From assembly GCA_015657535.1 (NCBI GenBank), contig JADHZB010000125.1, positions 109,395-173,394 on the forward strand: a stretch of 64,000 nucleotides of DNA, written 5' to 3'. How positions within the stretch are numbered: the first letter of the stretch is position 1; every line of letters starts with the position of its first letter. Below are positions 26,475 to 38,540 of this stretch, piece by piece. Made by a program: the position numbers and the translations under genes. The stretch is from Nephromyces sp. MM_2019. Its lineage: Eukaryota > Apicomplexa > Aconoidasida > Nephromycida. The notes beneath the pieces are model-generated. The model saw nothing but the letters and a program-made list of their open reading frames with translations. It was not told the origin of the DNA and searched no databases.

Positions 26475-27199
26475 GATCATGGAGGACTGGCAGGGGCCAA
26501 GAATGGCCGATAACAAACGCAGAGTATGCAGGGAAAGCTCAAGCTCGGAGTCAAACGACTCCGCGTTACTGCTTTGCTTATGAATCGGAGAATATGCTGA
26601 AAGATCGTAAGCGAGCTCAAAATTTGATAAAAATCAGCACCATTTTCTATTATTTCCCCCTACCTTATTAATATTTTTTTCCCTTATCTGAAGTGGATTC
26701 TTGCACAACTAAGATAATAGTGTCTCTACTTTAAGGCAATGGCGAGCACAGCTACTGTTGTGCTACCAATGATAGATACGTGGCGCTTAGTCACTACGAA
26801 TTATGTCCATGGGGCTCAAACTTAGGGGATCTCACTCGCCATAGCTTGCGTTCATTAATCAACCCTATATACCACTTCAACGAGTTGTGGCTACACACCG
26901 TTGGTTCCTTGCTTTCGTAAAGTTATCCGTAAGCCTATAATTTTATCGTATAGGGTGTTTACTCACCCAGTTTGATTGCGTTTTTATAGCTCGTTAACTG
27001 CCGCCTTAGTGAAGCAAAATTTACCAACGTAAGTTGCTGTGAAATGCTACAGTGGCACTACTTTTGACCGGTTGTTTTTTATTCTATAATTTAGTAGCTG
27101 ATCCTAGCTGTAAAAAAGGTCATGAAATACCCGTGCAGCCCCCCTCTGGGGATAGAACTCCGTTGAGCTCCGCGACCTTGGTGTAGAGCGGGTAGTTCT

Positions 27200-27625
27200 T
27201 TACATGGACTTGCCTGCACTAGCCCCAAGGCGAGACAATTTCACACACTCAACATGAGCAGCGTAACGTATCGACAGCAAGCAGGCGAATTGACCGTATA
27301 CATAATACTGCTGGTCAAAAGAAAAAAGAATTTTGCTTCTAGGTTTGTTCGCCTTTGCTAGCAAGGGGATGTCACATTGAGAGCTTGAGGATTCAGTCAA
27401 TTCAAAACTGTAAAATGCAAAAGCGCTGCATGACTTGTAGATTCTAGTGCACATGCGACTAGACTTGTGGAGATTACTCCAGTTGTTCATCACTTGTTTA
27501 TAGCTTTTATTGCCTCTCACGAGTGACACAGAGCTTACAAGCCCAATGGGACAGCGTGGTAAAAAGATCTCAAAGAGCTCCTTAACTATAAAGACTAATT
27601 TGTGCTCTGCGTAAACTTCTCGCAT
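27200..27625 (-). CDS. Hypothetical 141-residue protein
   Basis: An ATG-started frame of 141 codons begins MREVYAEHKLVFIVKELFEI, with an in-frame stop just upstream of the ATG. It is among the longest uninterrupted frames outside the clear genes. It is basic and Ser/Cys-rich with no recognisable domain. A GTAAGC donor-like site lies inside it (after PIGL), so it could be a spliced gene or a chance frame. Confidence 0.3.
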   Translation of the reverse strand: MREVYAEHKLVFIVKELFEIFLPRCPIGLVSSVSLVRGNKSYKQVMNNWSNLHKSSRMCTRIYKSCSAFAFYSFELTESSSSQCDIPLLAKANKPRSKILFSFDQQYYVYGQFACLLSIRYAAHVECVKLSRLGASAGKSM

Positions 27626-29760
27626 GTAACGTTATCAAAACAGTATAAAACAAAAGGAAATGAATACACGTATAACTTGGTTAATAAGAACCAAAAGGTA
27701 AAATAAGAAAAAAAAATTTCCCATGTAATTTTTTGGTGGTGAAGTACTGTGAGATGTTGATCAGCGAATATTCTCGTTTTCGCAGGCGTTTTTTTGCTTT
27801 ATTACCATACCGATGGAAAAATTATATTTCTGTTAACATTAGATTCCTGAGCTTGATGACGGTGCTATTTTACATATCAATTTTTTCTTTCATTTTGAAT
27901 AAACTAAGTTTTGGCGATCAGTTATAAAAGCAAGTATTTTTGCCCAATGAGTATGCTTAACTATAGTCGAAAGATAAACTAGAATAAATTTTAATAAAGG
28001 CGTCAACTATTGACCTAGCTATAAAAAACACTTCAATTATTGTTTTGAAGCAGCTAAATTTGCCGTGTCTTTTGCTCATTTAAAAAAAAAATTGCATGGT
28101 ACAATCAACCCCGCATCCTTGTTTAATAGTTGCTTGATGAGTTAGAAGGACAACGGTGAATTTATCTATTTATTCAGACAAAAAAGCTTTTAAAAAGAAA
28201 AAGAAAGAGCCAAAAAAGTCATATATCAAGCATTCAAAAGCTTGCATTAAAGCATTGCTATTTAAACTCTATACTCTGCTGCTTGAATATTTAATATGAA
28301 GCTGAGTCTTTGATATGTTCGATGTTATTCCTATAGCGCCAACACCTGGTTTCTAGCCAAAAAAATGTTGAGAAGAACTGCAAAACTTCATCAAATAGCT
28401 CAACGATTATAGTTGACTGTTTTTTTAATGCAATTTCGCAAAACGTGCATCCAGTGCGTAGTATACTATAAATTGAAAAAATATGGTGATGTCTCACTTA
28501 AACTTCTCTATCAGCTGAAAATGGATGTAAAGTATAAAAATGTGTGTATAAAATTTAGCATATGTAAAAGGAGAAATTTTTTTATAGGGATTTCTTTTTC
28601 TGCTTATTAGTTTTTTTCGCTTCGTCTATTAAAGTTGCCTATAATATTAATGAACTTTATAAATTTTGATGGCATTCTAACAAAACATAAGTAAGGCAGT
28701 TAAAACAAATTAGTGAGTGCTGATTTTACCTAGAAAATTCTATTTACAATAAATTAAAAATTATAATGCCATTGTGATTCACAATAAGAACTTCAGCCTT
28801 TCGAATTACCAAAAACTAGTTTATTTATTCATAGATATGATTAGTCATAAGATTATGCCACACTTCTTGCTAATAAAATTAAATAGATCATATTAATTTC
28901 GTGGCATTGAGATCAGTAAAATGGTGTGCTAGTACAGGTAACCATTAAAAACAAAACGATTCAAACTGCAGTGCACTAACTACAACTCACCCAGATTTAT
29001 GAAAGACTATAAAAATTTTAATATAATCTTATAGAACTTCACCCAAAAGGCAAGTATTAGAAGTTGTTTTAAAAATCTAAAATGCTACTTTGTGATCAAA
29101 ATCAAAAAATTTCCCATAAGCTAGAAAAAAGGACCATCTACACATCTATTACTCTGAAAAACACCTAAGATATTCAGGATAACTAAAAACATAATGAAAG
29201 TATTTTTTCGCATAGTAAAAGCTCTGTTTGTTTGTTTTTAAAGATAAAATAGTTCATTCTAAAGGCTCATAAAAATAAACTTAAAATAGAGAACATATAT
29301 TTTTACTCCACAAAATAGATAATTGCCTTTTCTACATTTTACCAGTGAAAATTTAATGTAAAGTTTCTTAAAGCAAGGCAAGCAAGACAAAAATTTGTTA
29401 AGATCTGCCTTATAATGCTTTTCAACTAAGCCTATTTGCTAGCTATCCTAAATTTTGTAGGCTTAATCGATAAAAAAAGTACTTTAGCTATGCTTCATAA
29501 TGTCTGGATACATATTTTTTCTAACATGTTTGCAGGAAATAAACAGTAATAAGCGAATATATAACTTCTACCCTAACTCATATTTTACACATAAAGTAGA
29601 AAAATTAACGCATTTTGAACAGAATTCAGCGTCTAATAACAGTATGAATTTCAGCATAATGATTGGCATTAAAAATTGCTATGTATCATAGGTAACAATT
29701 TTCTATTAAAAATTCTAGAAGGAGCTAAATTGGGAGATTATATCTCAAAATATCATTAAA

Positions 29761-30255
29761 ATGTTGAAAATAAAGGCCTATTGGAAGCACATAATAAGGC
29801 TTTCAACACTTATTATGCTGCTATTAATTTTTGAGTCTCATCAAAATATTGTCAAAAATTATTTGGACGTACCATACTACTCTAAATTCATCAGACCATT
29901 TAATGGTACACTGACTAAAAATCATGGGAAATTCAGTAAAGTAATTTTTTTTACTTCGGGAGAACCACTAGAAAAAGATAGCAAACCCTGTCATACAACC
30001 ACAAGAAATTTACGTGCACCAAACATAAACCCCAAAAAGCATAATCTTGAAAAAGAAGAAAGAAATCAAGGTTTAATGCAAAAGTACTTCATTCTTTTAA
30101 AAGAATATGAAAAGGATCATCCGGATACAGAGCAAGAAAGTTTATATAAGGTTGATAAACCCAGAGTTGCACAGGAATTTCCGGAAGGACAAACAAATAT
30201 TTCAAATTTAAAAAAAAAAGGTGAAAATATTTACAAGCCTTTTAAGATAGTATAA
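29761..30255 (+). CDS. Small secreted or membrane-anchored protein, single exon
   Basis: A 164-residue frame starts at ATG 29761. The N-terminus is basic then hydrophobic (KAYWKHIIRLSTLIMLLLIF), a signal peptide or signal anchor around residues 6-25. The rest is highly charged and Lys/Glu/Asn-rich (KKHNLEKEERNQGLMQKYFI), without further membrane segments or cysteine pairs, and ends KGENIYKPFKIV. This is the shape of a small exported protein in a parasite or symbiont, but that is inference. A 63-codon frame at 29500-29691 just upstream, ending in TAG immediately before a GTAACA donor-like site, could be 5' exon or leader sequence. Confidence 0.6.
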   Translation: MLKIKAYWKHIIRLSTLIMLLLIFESHQNIVKNYLDVPYYSKFIRPFNGTLTKNHGKFSKVIFFTSGEPLEKDSKPCHTTTRNLRAPNINPKKHNLEKEERNQGLMQKYFILLKEYEKDHPDTEQESLYKVDKPRVAQEFPEGQTNISNLKKKGENIYKPFKIV

Positions 30256-30986
30256 AACTGCATTTATACTAGAAGAATTCGTTTCTTAGTATCAGAAACC
30301 CATAACAGTTAATGGAGGAAAATTTCCTCAGTACAGCTTTTCAATCTGCTTCAAAAAAATATATACTTGTATAGTTCACAGAAACTATTTATATATTGCA
30401 ACACGCGGTGACAAAAAAAGTTTGATCGCTAATGAAAGCCGTAAAAAGAAGCCTAAATGTTTTTCTTGCTTAAAATCTACTCTTTTAACTTTTTGTAAAT
30501 CAAGAAAAAACAAAGTCCAAATAAAACGTCTGAAACTAGTTAATTATTATATTTATTAAATTTTTTCAATTGTGTTTCGCGCCTTTGCGGGTCACAAGAT
30601 TAAAATTAGATTCATTAAAAAAAGTTCGGAGTATATTTTAATGTAATACATTAAGAATGACTGTCTATGAAAGGTTATTCAAGATATAGAAACAGCCGCT
30701 ATTACTTTGATAAAGACAGTTCCAAAAAGTGTATTTTCCCCTGAAAATTAATTTGCATAATTGTAGTCTAATAGCATATAAAACGTCGTGACTCTGTAGG
30801 CTTACTTTGCTGCCCTAAAGCTCTGCTTCAATAATAAACGTTTTTGCTTTGGCAGAAGTACATTTTCCATCATAGTCAAAGACGCTTTTTTATATAGGTT
30901 TCTACCGCATTGTGATTTTGCAATATTCTTTGAAACTAAGCGGCATATTTTAAAATAATAATATTGTTATAAGTTTTCCGGTTCAG

Positions 30987-32275
30987 AAGGAAGCCAGGGT
31001 GTATCAATAAGAGAATCCGAAACCTCAGAAATTATGAAAAATGGTGCTTTGAAGTTGGCAAAAACAATAAAAGCTTTGAATGGAGAAGCTAATGACTCTG
31101 AAGTATGGACTGATTTGCTACACAGTGCCGGAGAAGTAAGTGTTCCCATTAAAAGATTTGTATTATTTCATCATATCTCTTTGCATTTTCTTCACTTCAT
31201 AAAGTCGATTATTGTTGTAGAATACACGCAAGAAAAAGCTTATATGGCACTTGACATGTAAAATGCTTATACGAGAATGGACCCATGAAATTACAATTTT
31301 ATATCTTTTAGAGACACTCAGATTCCTTTCAGTAAAACTTGTGCTTGATTCACCTCGAGGCCACCTGCTAAATTATCGTAGTTGCAGAGTTTTTGGTTTC
31401 TTTTCGGAGGATGGAAAAGCACAAAAAATTTCAAAATTAGCAACCAAAGTAGAAAATTTATGTCATTTTGTTTATGAAAGGGTTTTTACAGATACTTATA
31501 TCAATTTTCTACTTCTTAGCCTACTTATCATCAGAGCAGGATTTTTCGTAAGAACATTAATGGTGCCAGATTTATCGGATAGCTTAATACAGTGCTTTTA
31601 TTTCCTAATGCTTATGCTAATAAGCTAAGGAAATATTTAAGCACTTATAACTGCAAATGAGTAGTATTTAACGATAAAAAAATGTGCGCTGGAAAATTTG
31701 TGGCTAGTAGTTTGCCCTCTCTTGTTGAACAATGAAGGTAAACAAGAGAGGGTGAGCTATTTTAATACTTTTAGCAAATATCATTAAGAGTTAAAAATGT
31801 ATATAAAAAATGTTCTCCACTTAACATAGAAACTCGTAAAAAAATCCCTAGAAGAGGAGGATTCAGAAAATAGTGATTACATAAACGCTATTACCGGGTT
31901 ATCTTGCGACCCCAGAAAGAGCAAAAAATGGTGCTTTCCGAAGGTTGAAGAGACAACAACTAGTACTCCCCCCCCTTTGATAAAGCTAATTCGGAATTAT
32001 AGAGAAAACGCAAAAAATAATGCTACCAAAGAAGAGCTCTTAGATTTCTTCCAAGAATTCCATAAAAGTCCTTTTGAACCTGAGCCCGTGGCATTAAAGC
32101 TTATTGAAAGTACCCCAAATCACTCCATAGCCGGTAAGCTCGCTATACATTACACTAGACGCGTAATTTGCACGCTAAATCATTTATCTCGCTTTGCAAG
32201 ATATCTCCTAAGGCAGCACACGAGGCTAAATTAGAGCTCAAAGTTAGTTTGCGAGAAAGGACAAAGCGGCTATGA
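30987..32275 (+). CDS. Unknown protein, five phase-consistent exons, 5' partial
   Basis: Exons: 30987-31135 (donor GTAAGT), 31221-31257, 31333-31547 (donor GTAAGA), 31830-32133 (donor GTAAGC), 32217-32275 (TGA stop). Every junction keeps phase. The first reads GALKLAKTIKALNGEANDSE then WTDLLHSAGE; the third LDSPRGHLLNYRSCRVFGFF; the fourth KLVKKSLEEEDSENSDYINA and later KEELLDFFQEFHKSPFEPEP; the last AHEAKLELKVSLRERTKRL. The 37-nt second exon and the last 83-nt intron are the weakest points. The profile suggests a soluble helical protein; no family is recognised. The 5' end was not found. It may be one gene with the exon chain at 32590-33842, although no in-phase link was found. Confidence 0.55.
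31715..31752. repeat. Perfect 12-bp inverted repeat (hairpin)
   Basis: CCCTCTCTTGTT at 31715-31726 is exactly reverse-complemented by AACAAGAGAGGG at 31741-31752, with a 14-base loop. It lies in the intron between exons 31333-31547 and 31830-32133. The stem is GC-richer than its AT-rich surroundings. Confidence 0.8.
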
Positions 32276-32589
32276 TCCTGGTATATCGGAAAAAAAGTGA
32301 AAACTCTAACGAAATTTGAAGTGCTTCTACGATTTTGCGATTCAGGAGGGGCAGTGTGCTCCCTCTCAGAATTATGAATGCTGATACTGCCAATCCTATG
32401 TTTTAGGCCATAATTTGCAGTAGCATATCATCGTATTTCAAGACCATTTTTACAAAAAAGTCTCTATTGTACTCCATCGGTTAAATTACTAATTCTAGTA
32501 GTAAAAAACTACTCTGAGTTCTGAAAAGGCGTATAGTTAATATAGCAAAGGCTTAAAGCTTCGATTTGTGTAGTAGCTAAATTTTGCAG

Positions 32590-33842
32590 CTCCCAGATAA
32601 TACGGGTAAAACGCTTATTAAACGGGAGCTGCGCCGTTGAGACGTAAGCTTTCCAGAGCAATAATCAGGAACATGAATGACATACCAGTCGTGCTGTACA
32701 CTATTATAATAATGAAACCTCATGCCACTAAGTGCAGTAGCAAATTAACGTAGCTCTAAGGGTATGTTCAGGCTTATTATTTAAGTGCTCAAATTTGCAA
32801 ACTGTGAGGATTACTGCTCGGGGAGTTCTTTTTGGGGGCATATGTCGGACATTTCTAGCAAGAGGAAAGTAGGTTTTGTAAGCTGACCAAATATTACCTG
32901 CAAAGTGCAAAGATACTTGACTAACTTCAATACTACTATCTATGAGAGATAATCCGGTAAAAATAAACATTACATCTCTATAAAGAGACCTTCAACTTGC
33001 AGATTCGTGAGATGGCTTGTGCAACAGCAAGACGTTATATTTCGCCACCATAAATATTTCAGGGGCAAACACAGGATATTCATAGATGGTGAAGGAAATT
33101 TTTTTCGAGTAAAAACACATGATACAACCATAGAGTATGGAACTCCAGTGATTCTGCTACAAAATTAGTTTTATTCGCAGATCCAAAGATTTGCCACGCG
33201 TAGAAACTCTACCCTGTCCTGAGCAGAAATTACCTAGTTAAAGTAGTGCAAGTCATAAAATATACATAGCAGTTCGAATTTCGAGAAGCATGGTTTCCAC
33301 AGAAGAAGATTCTAGTTGCCTTAGCTTTACAAATAATTCAATTTAACTACCGATTTGGTATTTTAGCAAACTCTGCTCCTACCGAAGAAAGTCCAGATTT
33401 CCGTGATCCGAAGTACGCCGGACTTAATCATAGCGCGCTCTCAAAGAAGCTATGGCTCAACATTCCAACAAGTTTCGGAGAAACAAATCTACACAATGAA
33501 GGTCCGCTAGCTAGACCGGTGAATGAAGTATTTCCTGCGACTTATTCTGCATCGCGCGACTCTCAGGATTCCCATACCAAGTCAGGAAATGAATTATTAG
33601 GCAAGACTAATGCAAGTGACAATCAAGTCAGTGCAAAATTCATTAACAAACCAGTAACAGAAAAGATATTATCAGGCAAGGAAAAAGAAGCAGGCATTGA
33701 ATTAACCTACAGTGAGCTGGAAATACCATGGGCAAGCCCAGGAGATGACGGGTTTTATGAAGTTTATCAGCCCGTCGCACCGAGTATAAACGACGAGAAG
33801 CGCGAGAGCAAAGAAGCTCAGATAGTAAGAGACAGTAGTTGA
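32590..33842 (+). CDS. Unknown protein, 3' end, three phase-consistent exons
   Basis: Exons: 32590-32643 (acceptor aaattttgcag, donor GTAAGC), 33003-33088 (acceptor ttcaacttgcag, donor GTGAAG), 33367-33842 (acceptor ttggtattttag, TGA stop). The joined protein reads QIIRVKRLLNGSCAVETFVR, then HKYFRGKHRIFID, then ANSAPTEESPDFRDPKYAGL and a hydrophilic C-terminus with YSELEIPWASPGDDGFYEVY. The middle basic block and acidic, aromatic-rich tail are distinctive but match no family I know. The C-terminal exon carries YSEL and YEVY, which resemble short tyrosine motifs; this is inference. The 5' part is missing and may be the gene ending at 32275. Confidence 0.55.
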
Positions 33843-34646
33843 ATAGTTCAAGCATACATGTCTAGAGTTTGTTTTAACCAAAGTGTCTGCAAGGCGTGCA
33901 AAAGTGTTTTCTGCATGCTGCGAAAGCGCCTTTGCGATGCTTGTTGGGCTTAGAGAGGTTTTCTGTCAATAGTTTAATAGGGCCGTTTCAACGGACGCTG
34001 GTACGCGATACAAGGTGCTCTTGACCCACAGTATCGGCCATTGTATGTGCATCTCGCAAGTAGAATTAAACGTAGCTATAGCTTCTCCCTTAATGCCTCT
34101 TATCATCATAGCAAAGTATGCTAGGTACTGCCATCGAAAGTGTGCTGATTTGGATGATGAGAGTACTTCGCCAGCCCGAGGGTTTCTGCCTCGTATTTCT
34201 TGAATTAAGCACGCATATCAGCAGTACTCATTCGCTGCACATCGTGATGGTACCTACCACTGATGAATAAAGTAGTAGTGGGAACCTTGGGCAATCTTAA
34301 AAATGATTGATCACACGCAATGAACCCTACAAGCATGCATTTCTGCCAGACTATCTGATATCAAAAGAGTACTAAGCAAGTAGTTATACTTCGTAAAACG
34401 TTACATCGAGATGCAATAAAATAGGTGGCATAATGGCCCTAAAAATTGTATGCAGGCCCCCCTTTCCGCAGAAAAAATAGCTGCGAGCGCTCATGGGTAG
34501 ATCTTGCAAGGGATTTTTTAATTTTTGAGTACTCCCCAATATAGTCTCATTGCTAAGAATGATGCATATTCTTGCCGTTGCTCAGAAACGCTATGAAGCT
34601 AGGTACGCACGGTATGTAAGAAATTCTGGAGCCTTTTCTCTAGCTG

Positions 34647-34925
34647 ATGAACTTCAAAAACGCTATTATTTCCCTGGATACTCCACGGAGGAAAGCGTTA
34701 CCCAAGAAAAGCTTTGGCGAACCCAAAAGGACTAAGCAGAAAATGGCGGTAGCAGGCAATATAGCAGCCCAATTCTCCGTTGAAAAAATTGTCCCACCAT
34801 CAACCCTGCAAAGCAAAATTGAAGCGCTTGGAGGAGGCAATCTCAATGTCAAAAAATTCCATTGGATACTCCGGATTTATGCATTAGTGTCTGCAATATC
34901 AACAAAAAGAAGGGACGGCTGCTAG
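34647..34925 (+). CDS. Candidate small gene or exon, unknown
   Basis: A frame that follows a good acceptor (gccttttctctag at about 34643) starts at ATG 34647 and runs 92 codons to TAG. It reads ISLDTPRRKALPKKSFGEPK, then VAGNIAAQFSVEKIVPPSTL, then KIEALGGGNLNVKKFHWILR. The N-terminal half is strongly basic and proline-containing. Two other frames are open across the same bases (34550-34735 plus, 34640-34852 minus), so choice of frame is uncertain. Confidence 0.35.
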   Translation: MNFKNAIISLDTPRRKALPKKSFGEPKRTKQKMAVAGNIAAQFSVEKIVPPSTLQSKIEALGGGNLNVKKFHWILRIYALVSAISTKRRDGC

Positions 34926-35356
34926 CAATACTGGTTTACCCCCGGTAACTTATAGCTTGAATTATGAAGCAGGAATGAACTAGCAATGGGAATCACAAGA
35001 GCGCATGTAAATTTTAAGGCGTGCTTCGTTTTGAATCAGCTAGTCCGTATCCAGGGACGTAAGATAATGGCATATGGTTCCTTTCTTTGCTTATCTTCAT
35101 TAACTGACTTAATGAAAAAACACATTGAGCAAACTCTATAGCCGAATCTGCCTTGATGGCATTCAGTTTATGGCATTTATTGAAATTTCAGGCTGCTTAA
35201 CGCATTTTCTCAACTGATACTCGATTTGCGAGGGTGACGCAGTAAGTTTGAAACTCGAGGCTGTCATAAATTTTTACTGTTGCAGACCTTGCCCATATGT
35301 ATCTCATTTGTAGTTCGAGTTTAAAAGAAAACAAAACCATGAATAGCAGCGCTTAC

Positions 35357-35512
35357 CTGCAGCAGCCTGTAGTAGTGTAAGCTGGGCATCACAAAATAGT
35401 TCGTAACATATTTGGTGAATTGGCGCCCCCCTACGAAACCTCTGCATATCTGATCAATACAAGCACAGATTGCATGGAGAGAAGGTAAAATGATTATATA
35501 GCGGCAAAGCAA
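35357..35512 (-). CDS. Candidate internal exon, unknown
   Basis: A 52-codon open segment on the minus strand starts after gcgtatag and ends at a strong donor (CTGCAG then GTAAGC). It reads ICRGFVGGRQFTKYVTNYFV then MPSLHYYRLLQ. No adjoining exon in phase was found, so this rests on one good splice site and protein-like composition. Confidence 0.3.
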
Positions 35513-37361
35513 CTATACGCCACTATTCCACATTTTCGAGAACACAATCAGTTCCTAGACCCTGAGAGGTAGCCCCGCTTAATTTGTCACTCGGTGGTGC
35601 GACATTTCCTCCTCTTAGAAAGACTAGGGATTGATATAGTAAGTCATAGGGTAGCCTTTCACCACTGTCTGTATACAATTTGATATTATGTGGGGTAAAT
35701 AATCCTGCGCTTTTGAGGCTTTGATCAACTAGAGCACGCGAAATAAGAAGAGGTATTCGAGTGATCCACTTGATGGAATAAAGTAATGGAGACCACAGTA
35801 ATCGCTATGAACAAGCTTGGTTCGCACATCATCATTCTGTCTTTCAGCAAGCAAATGATTGCATATCCCATTGTAATGAGGAAAAATTTACTAGATTTAT
35901 GAGGACACCTTAAACAGAGTTTTTTACCCCTAAATGTATCATGTGAATAGACCACCTTTCGTCTATCTGGATAATTTCGAGCTATTTCAGTCAAAAAGCA
36001 CGAGCAGCTGCTAGGAAAATTACCATATATGCACAGTCATGTGAATCCTCGTATATGAAACATGGTTTTTAGCTCTTTGCAGATAGTTACAATCATAGTC
36101 CATTTAAATTTTACCTTCCGTAGTGATTTTTTTAATTTTTGGGACCAACAAACAGTGTACTATGCTGAATTTGCTATATTGGCTTCATGTTCATTTAACT
36201 TTTCTCCTCAAGTATACATCGTGGCTAAAACAGGCTTACCCGTATGCGTAGCGAGTTCGTAATTTATTAGCTAAGAAGTTAAAAACTCACAGTCTTTATG
36301 GTAGGTCCCTCCTTAATATTGCGTAAACTTTTACGCCCGGCTAAGTTACACGGCATTGAGTTCATTTAATTACTGAATCATGCAATCCCCTCTTTGCCGT
36401 GGAAGGGACTGAAATGTATATAGTGTAAACATTGGGAGGCCGATGATTAGGCCTGCAAACCAAGCTGGAACATACAGCATTCACTAATGTCAACGAACGT
36501 TGCTGCGATTCATGACTCGCTGAAGCTGCTGCGTTACAAACTATCTCACCCCAAATTCTAGCCGTGCATCATCGCTGAAGACATATTTGATTTCTCATTT
36601 AGTGGGGGCATAAACCGCATCTAAGGTGTCAGTAAATTAATGGCATTCTTACTTAAGGTTGTCACTATTGTTTGCTCTATAGTAAATTAGAATTTGTAGC
36701 TAGTAGCGGAGCTTTTATAAGAAGCTCATATATAGTGAGGTTCCCCTGGCATTTCCAGCACCGAGATCGTACAGGCAGAGCACGTCTATCTGTGATTCCA
36801 GGGAAATACAATAGGTTGCCCAGAGGCAGGGAACAGAGAGTGCACCATAGAACTTTCCAAAAAGTAGCACTCGCAGTATCCGTCGTAGCAGTGCTGTTGA
36901 GTTTTACTCTATTAGTGCTGCCTACGAACAATTTTACGCTAATTCTTTGACCATTCAGTCTTAAAATTCATATTTTCAACGCGGTCGCGAATCTAGCTTT
37001 GCCGTTTAGCTGCGCTATCCCTCATGGATATGCAGCACAGGAAATAAAGTATGCCCTGACAACTTACTGAAACTACATAGCTAATGACAGCGATCGCGTT
37101 AAGGCAATTAGCGCAACTATAGTCTATTAATGCTGGGCTGGCGACCTCGCTTTTTTGTTTGAGGCGTAACGAGGTCATCAGCCAAAAAATGACTACCCAT
37201 TTTTTGCAATATCTGAGGTGCAGTGCAATTTTACGCCTACGGGTGATTCGTCACAGCCCGTCGTAGGACTAAAGCTCGCGTTGCAGAAAGCATAACTTGA
37301 AGTAGCGCGCCAACATTTCGGAGGTGGACATGTTAACTCACGTCGCTTTCCGCAAGAAACT

Positions 37362-37664
37362 TCAAGTGGACTCGATTTGAAATTTTTGGTACAAGTGGCC
37401 GCTGTTTCCCTGGTTATGTGCCCGCATTTGTATTGCCTGCTGTACGCTACTAATTCTCATTGATATTCTCGAGTGTTTATGTAGTGCGGATCCAATTTTT
37501 AGTCTCATCCCCTCTGAATGAGCTCCCCGAGGAGTCTTTATCCTTTTGATTGAAGTGACGGTCAGCAAAGCTTTGCAATAATTTTCTGCTTGCGCTCCCT
37601 TGCATTCACTTCCGTCGTAGTGGAGCCATTTGACGTGATCTAATTGATTCCCCCAATTTGGCAT
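37362..37664 (-). CDS. Hypothetical 100-residue protein or terminal exon
   Basis: An ATG-started frame of 100 codons, reading MPNWGNQLDHVKWLHYDGSE and ending GHLYQKFQIEST with a TGA stop. GC is above local average and codon use looks unforced. It lies just downstream, on the same strand, of the better supported exon 37876-38126 and could be its terminal exon, but the intervening exon was not resolved. Confidence 0.35.
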   Translation of the reverse strand: MPNWGNQLDHVKWLHYDGSECKGAQAENYCKALLTVTSIKRIKTPRGAHSEGMRLKIGSALHKHSRISMRISSVQQAIQMRAHNQGNSGHLYQKFQIEST

Positions 37665-37875
37665 ACAACGGGTTGCATTTCATGATTTCTGTTCGCATAG
37701 TACGGCTTCATTTTCGCTCTATATTTTACTGGCGTGAATTTGACTGCTTTGATGGTGCACAGCTGAGTTTGTGGTGTGAGCTCTTGTTTGATTATTGAAA
37801 TTATGTAGGAGAACTATCGGTGGAATTACAGATAGCTTCTTGTTGTCCTGATGCTATAGTTTTGCTTTTGCTTAC

Positions 37876-38126
37876 TGGAAGTACTATGCGATTGAAGGTA
37901 TAACGAGATTTGTAAGTAAGGATATGGTGAAAATAGGTAGTCTGATTTAGTATGGTATAAGTTAGGTAATCTAGACCAGTCGAGAAGGAACTGTGAATTT
38001 AAGAAGTTCCTTAAAAAGCGTGCTTCCTCTGGGTCTAGGCGGCGTTTGATTTTACCTCGGTAGTTCAGCTCGTATCGATAACTGCTGGACTGCATCATGA
38101 GGCTCTGACTCGCTTGCCCCTTCACT
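37876..38126 (-). CDS. Candidate internal exon, unknown
   Basis: An 83-codon segment runs from acceptor ttcattgttag to donor GTAAGC (after ACTTCCA, phase 1). It reads SSYRYELNYRGKIKRRLDPE then EARFLRNFLNSQFLLDWSRL. The alternating charged and hydrophobic helix-like stretch looks like folded protein. Two in-frame ATG codons lie near its start (LMMQSSS), so it could also be a first exon. Confidence 0.45.
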
Positions 38127-38540
38127 CTAACAATGAAAAGCACTTAAAAGCTTGGGGAGTTCTGTACAGGAAGTATTGAGTTTTTTGCATCTGCTTATGT
38201 CACTCTGCATCCAAACGAGACAGGTCAAGAAATATTGCAAAATTATAGATTCCATAGAGATCTTAACATTGCCATGAATTTGTGACGATCGTATTACCGT
38301 TGAGGTTCGCAGCAGATAGCGATTTATCTAAAGCGTTTTCATGGCGTTTGTTTGTATATTCCCGCCAACTATACTATATTAAAGCGAGATTTATTGCAGC
38401 TACGGCGCTTTGCTGTACACTTACCGGCAGGTTTGTATACGGTTGGGTGTGCGAAAAGTTTCTTAGTGCTGCATGCAATATGCCAAGTTGCGTTGCCTTC
38501 TTTGGTCCACTGTATAGTTATTTTTTCTTTTCTCTTGCAG

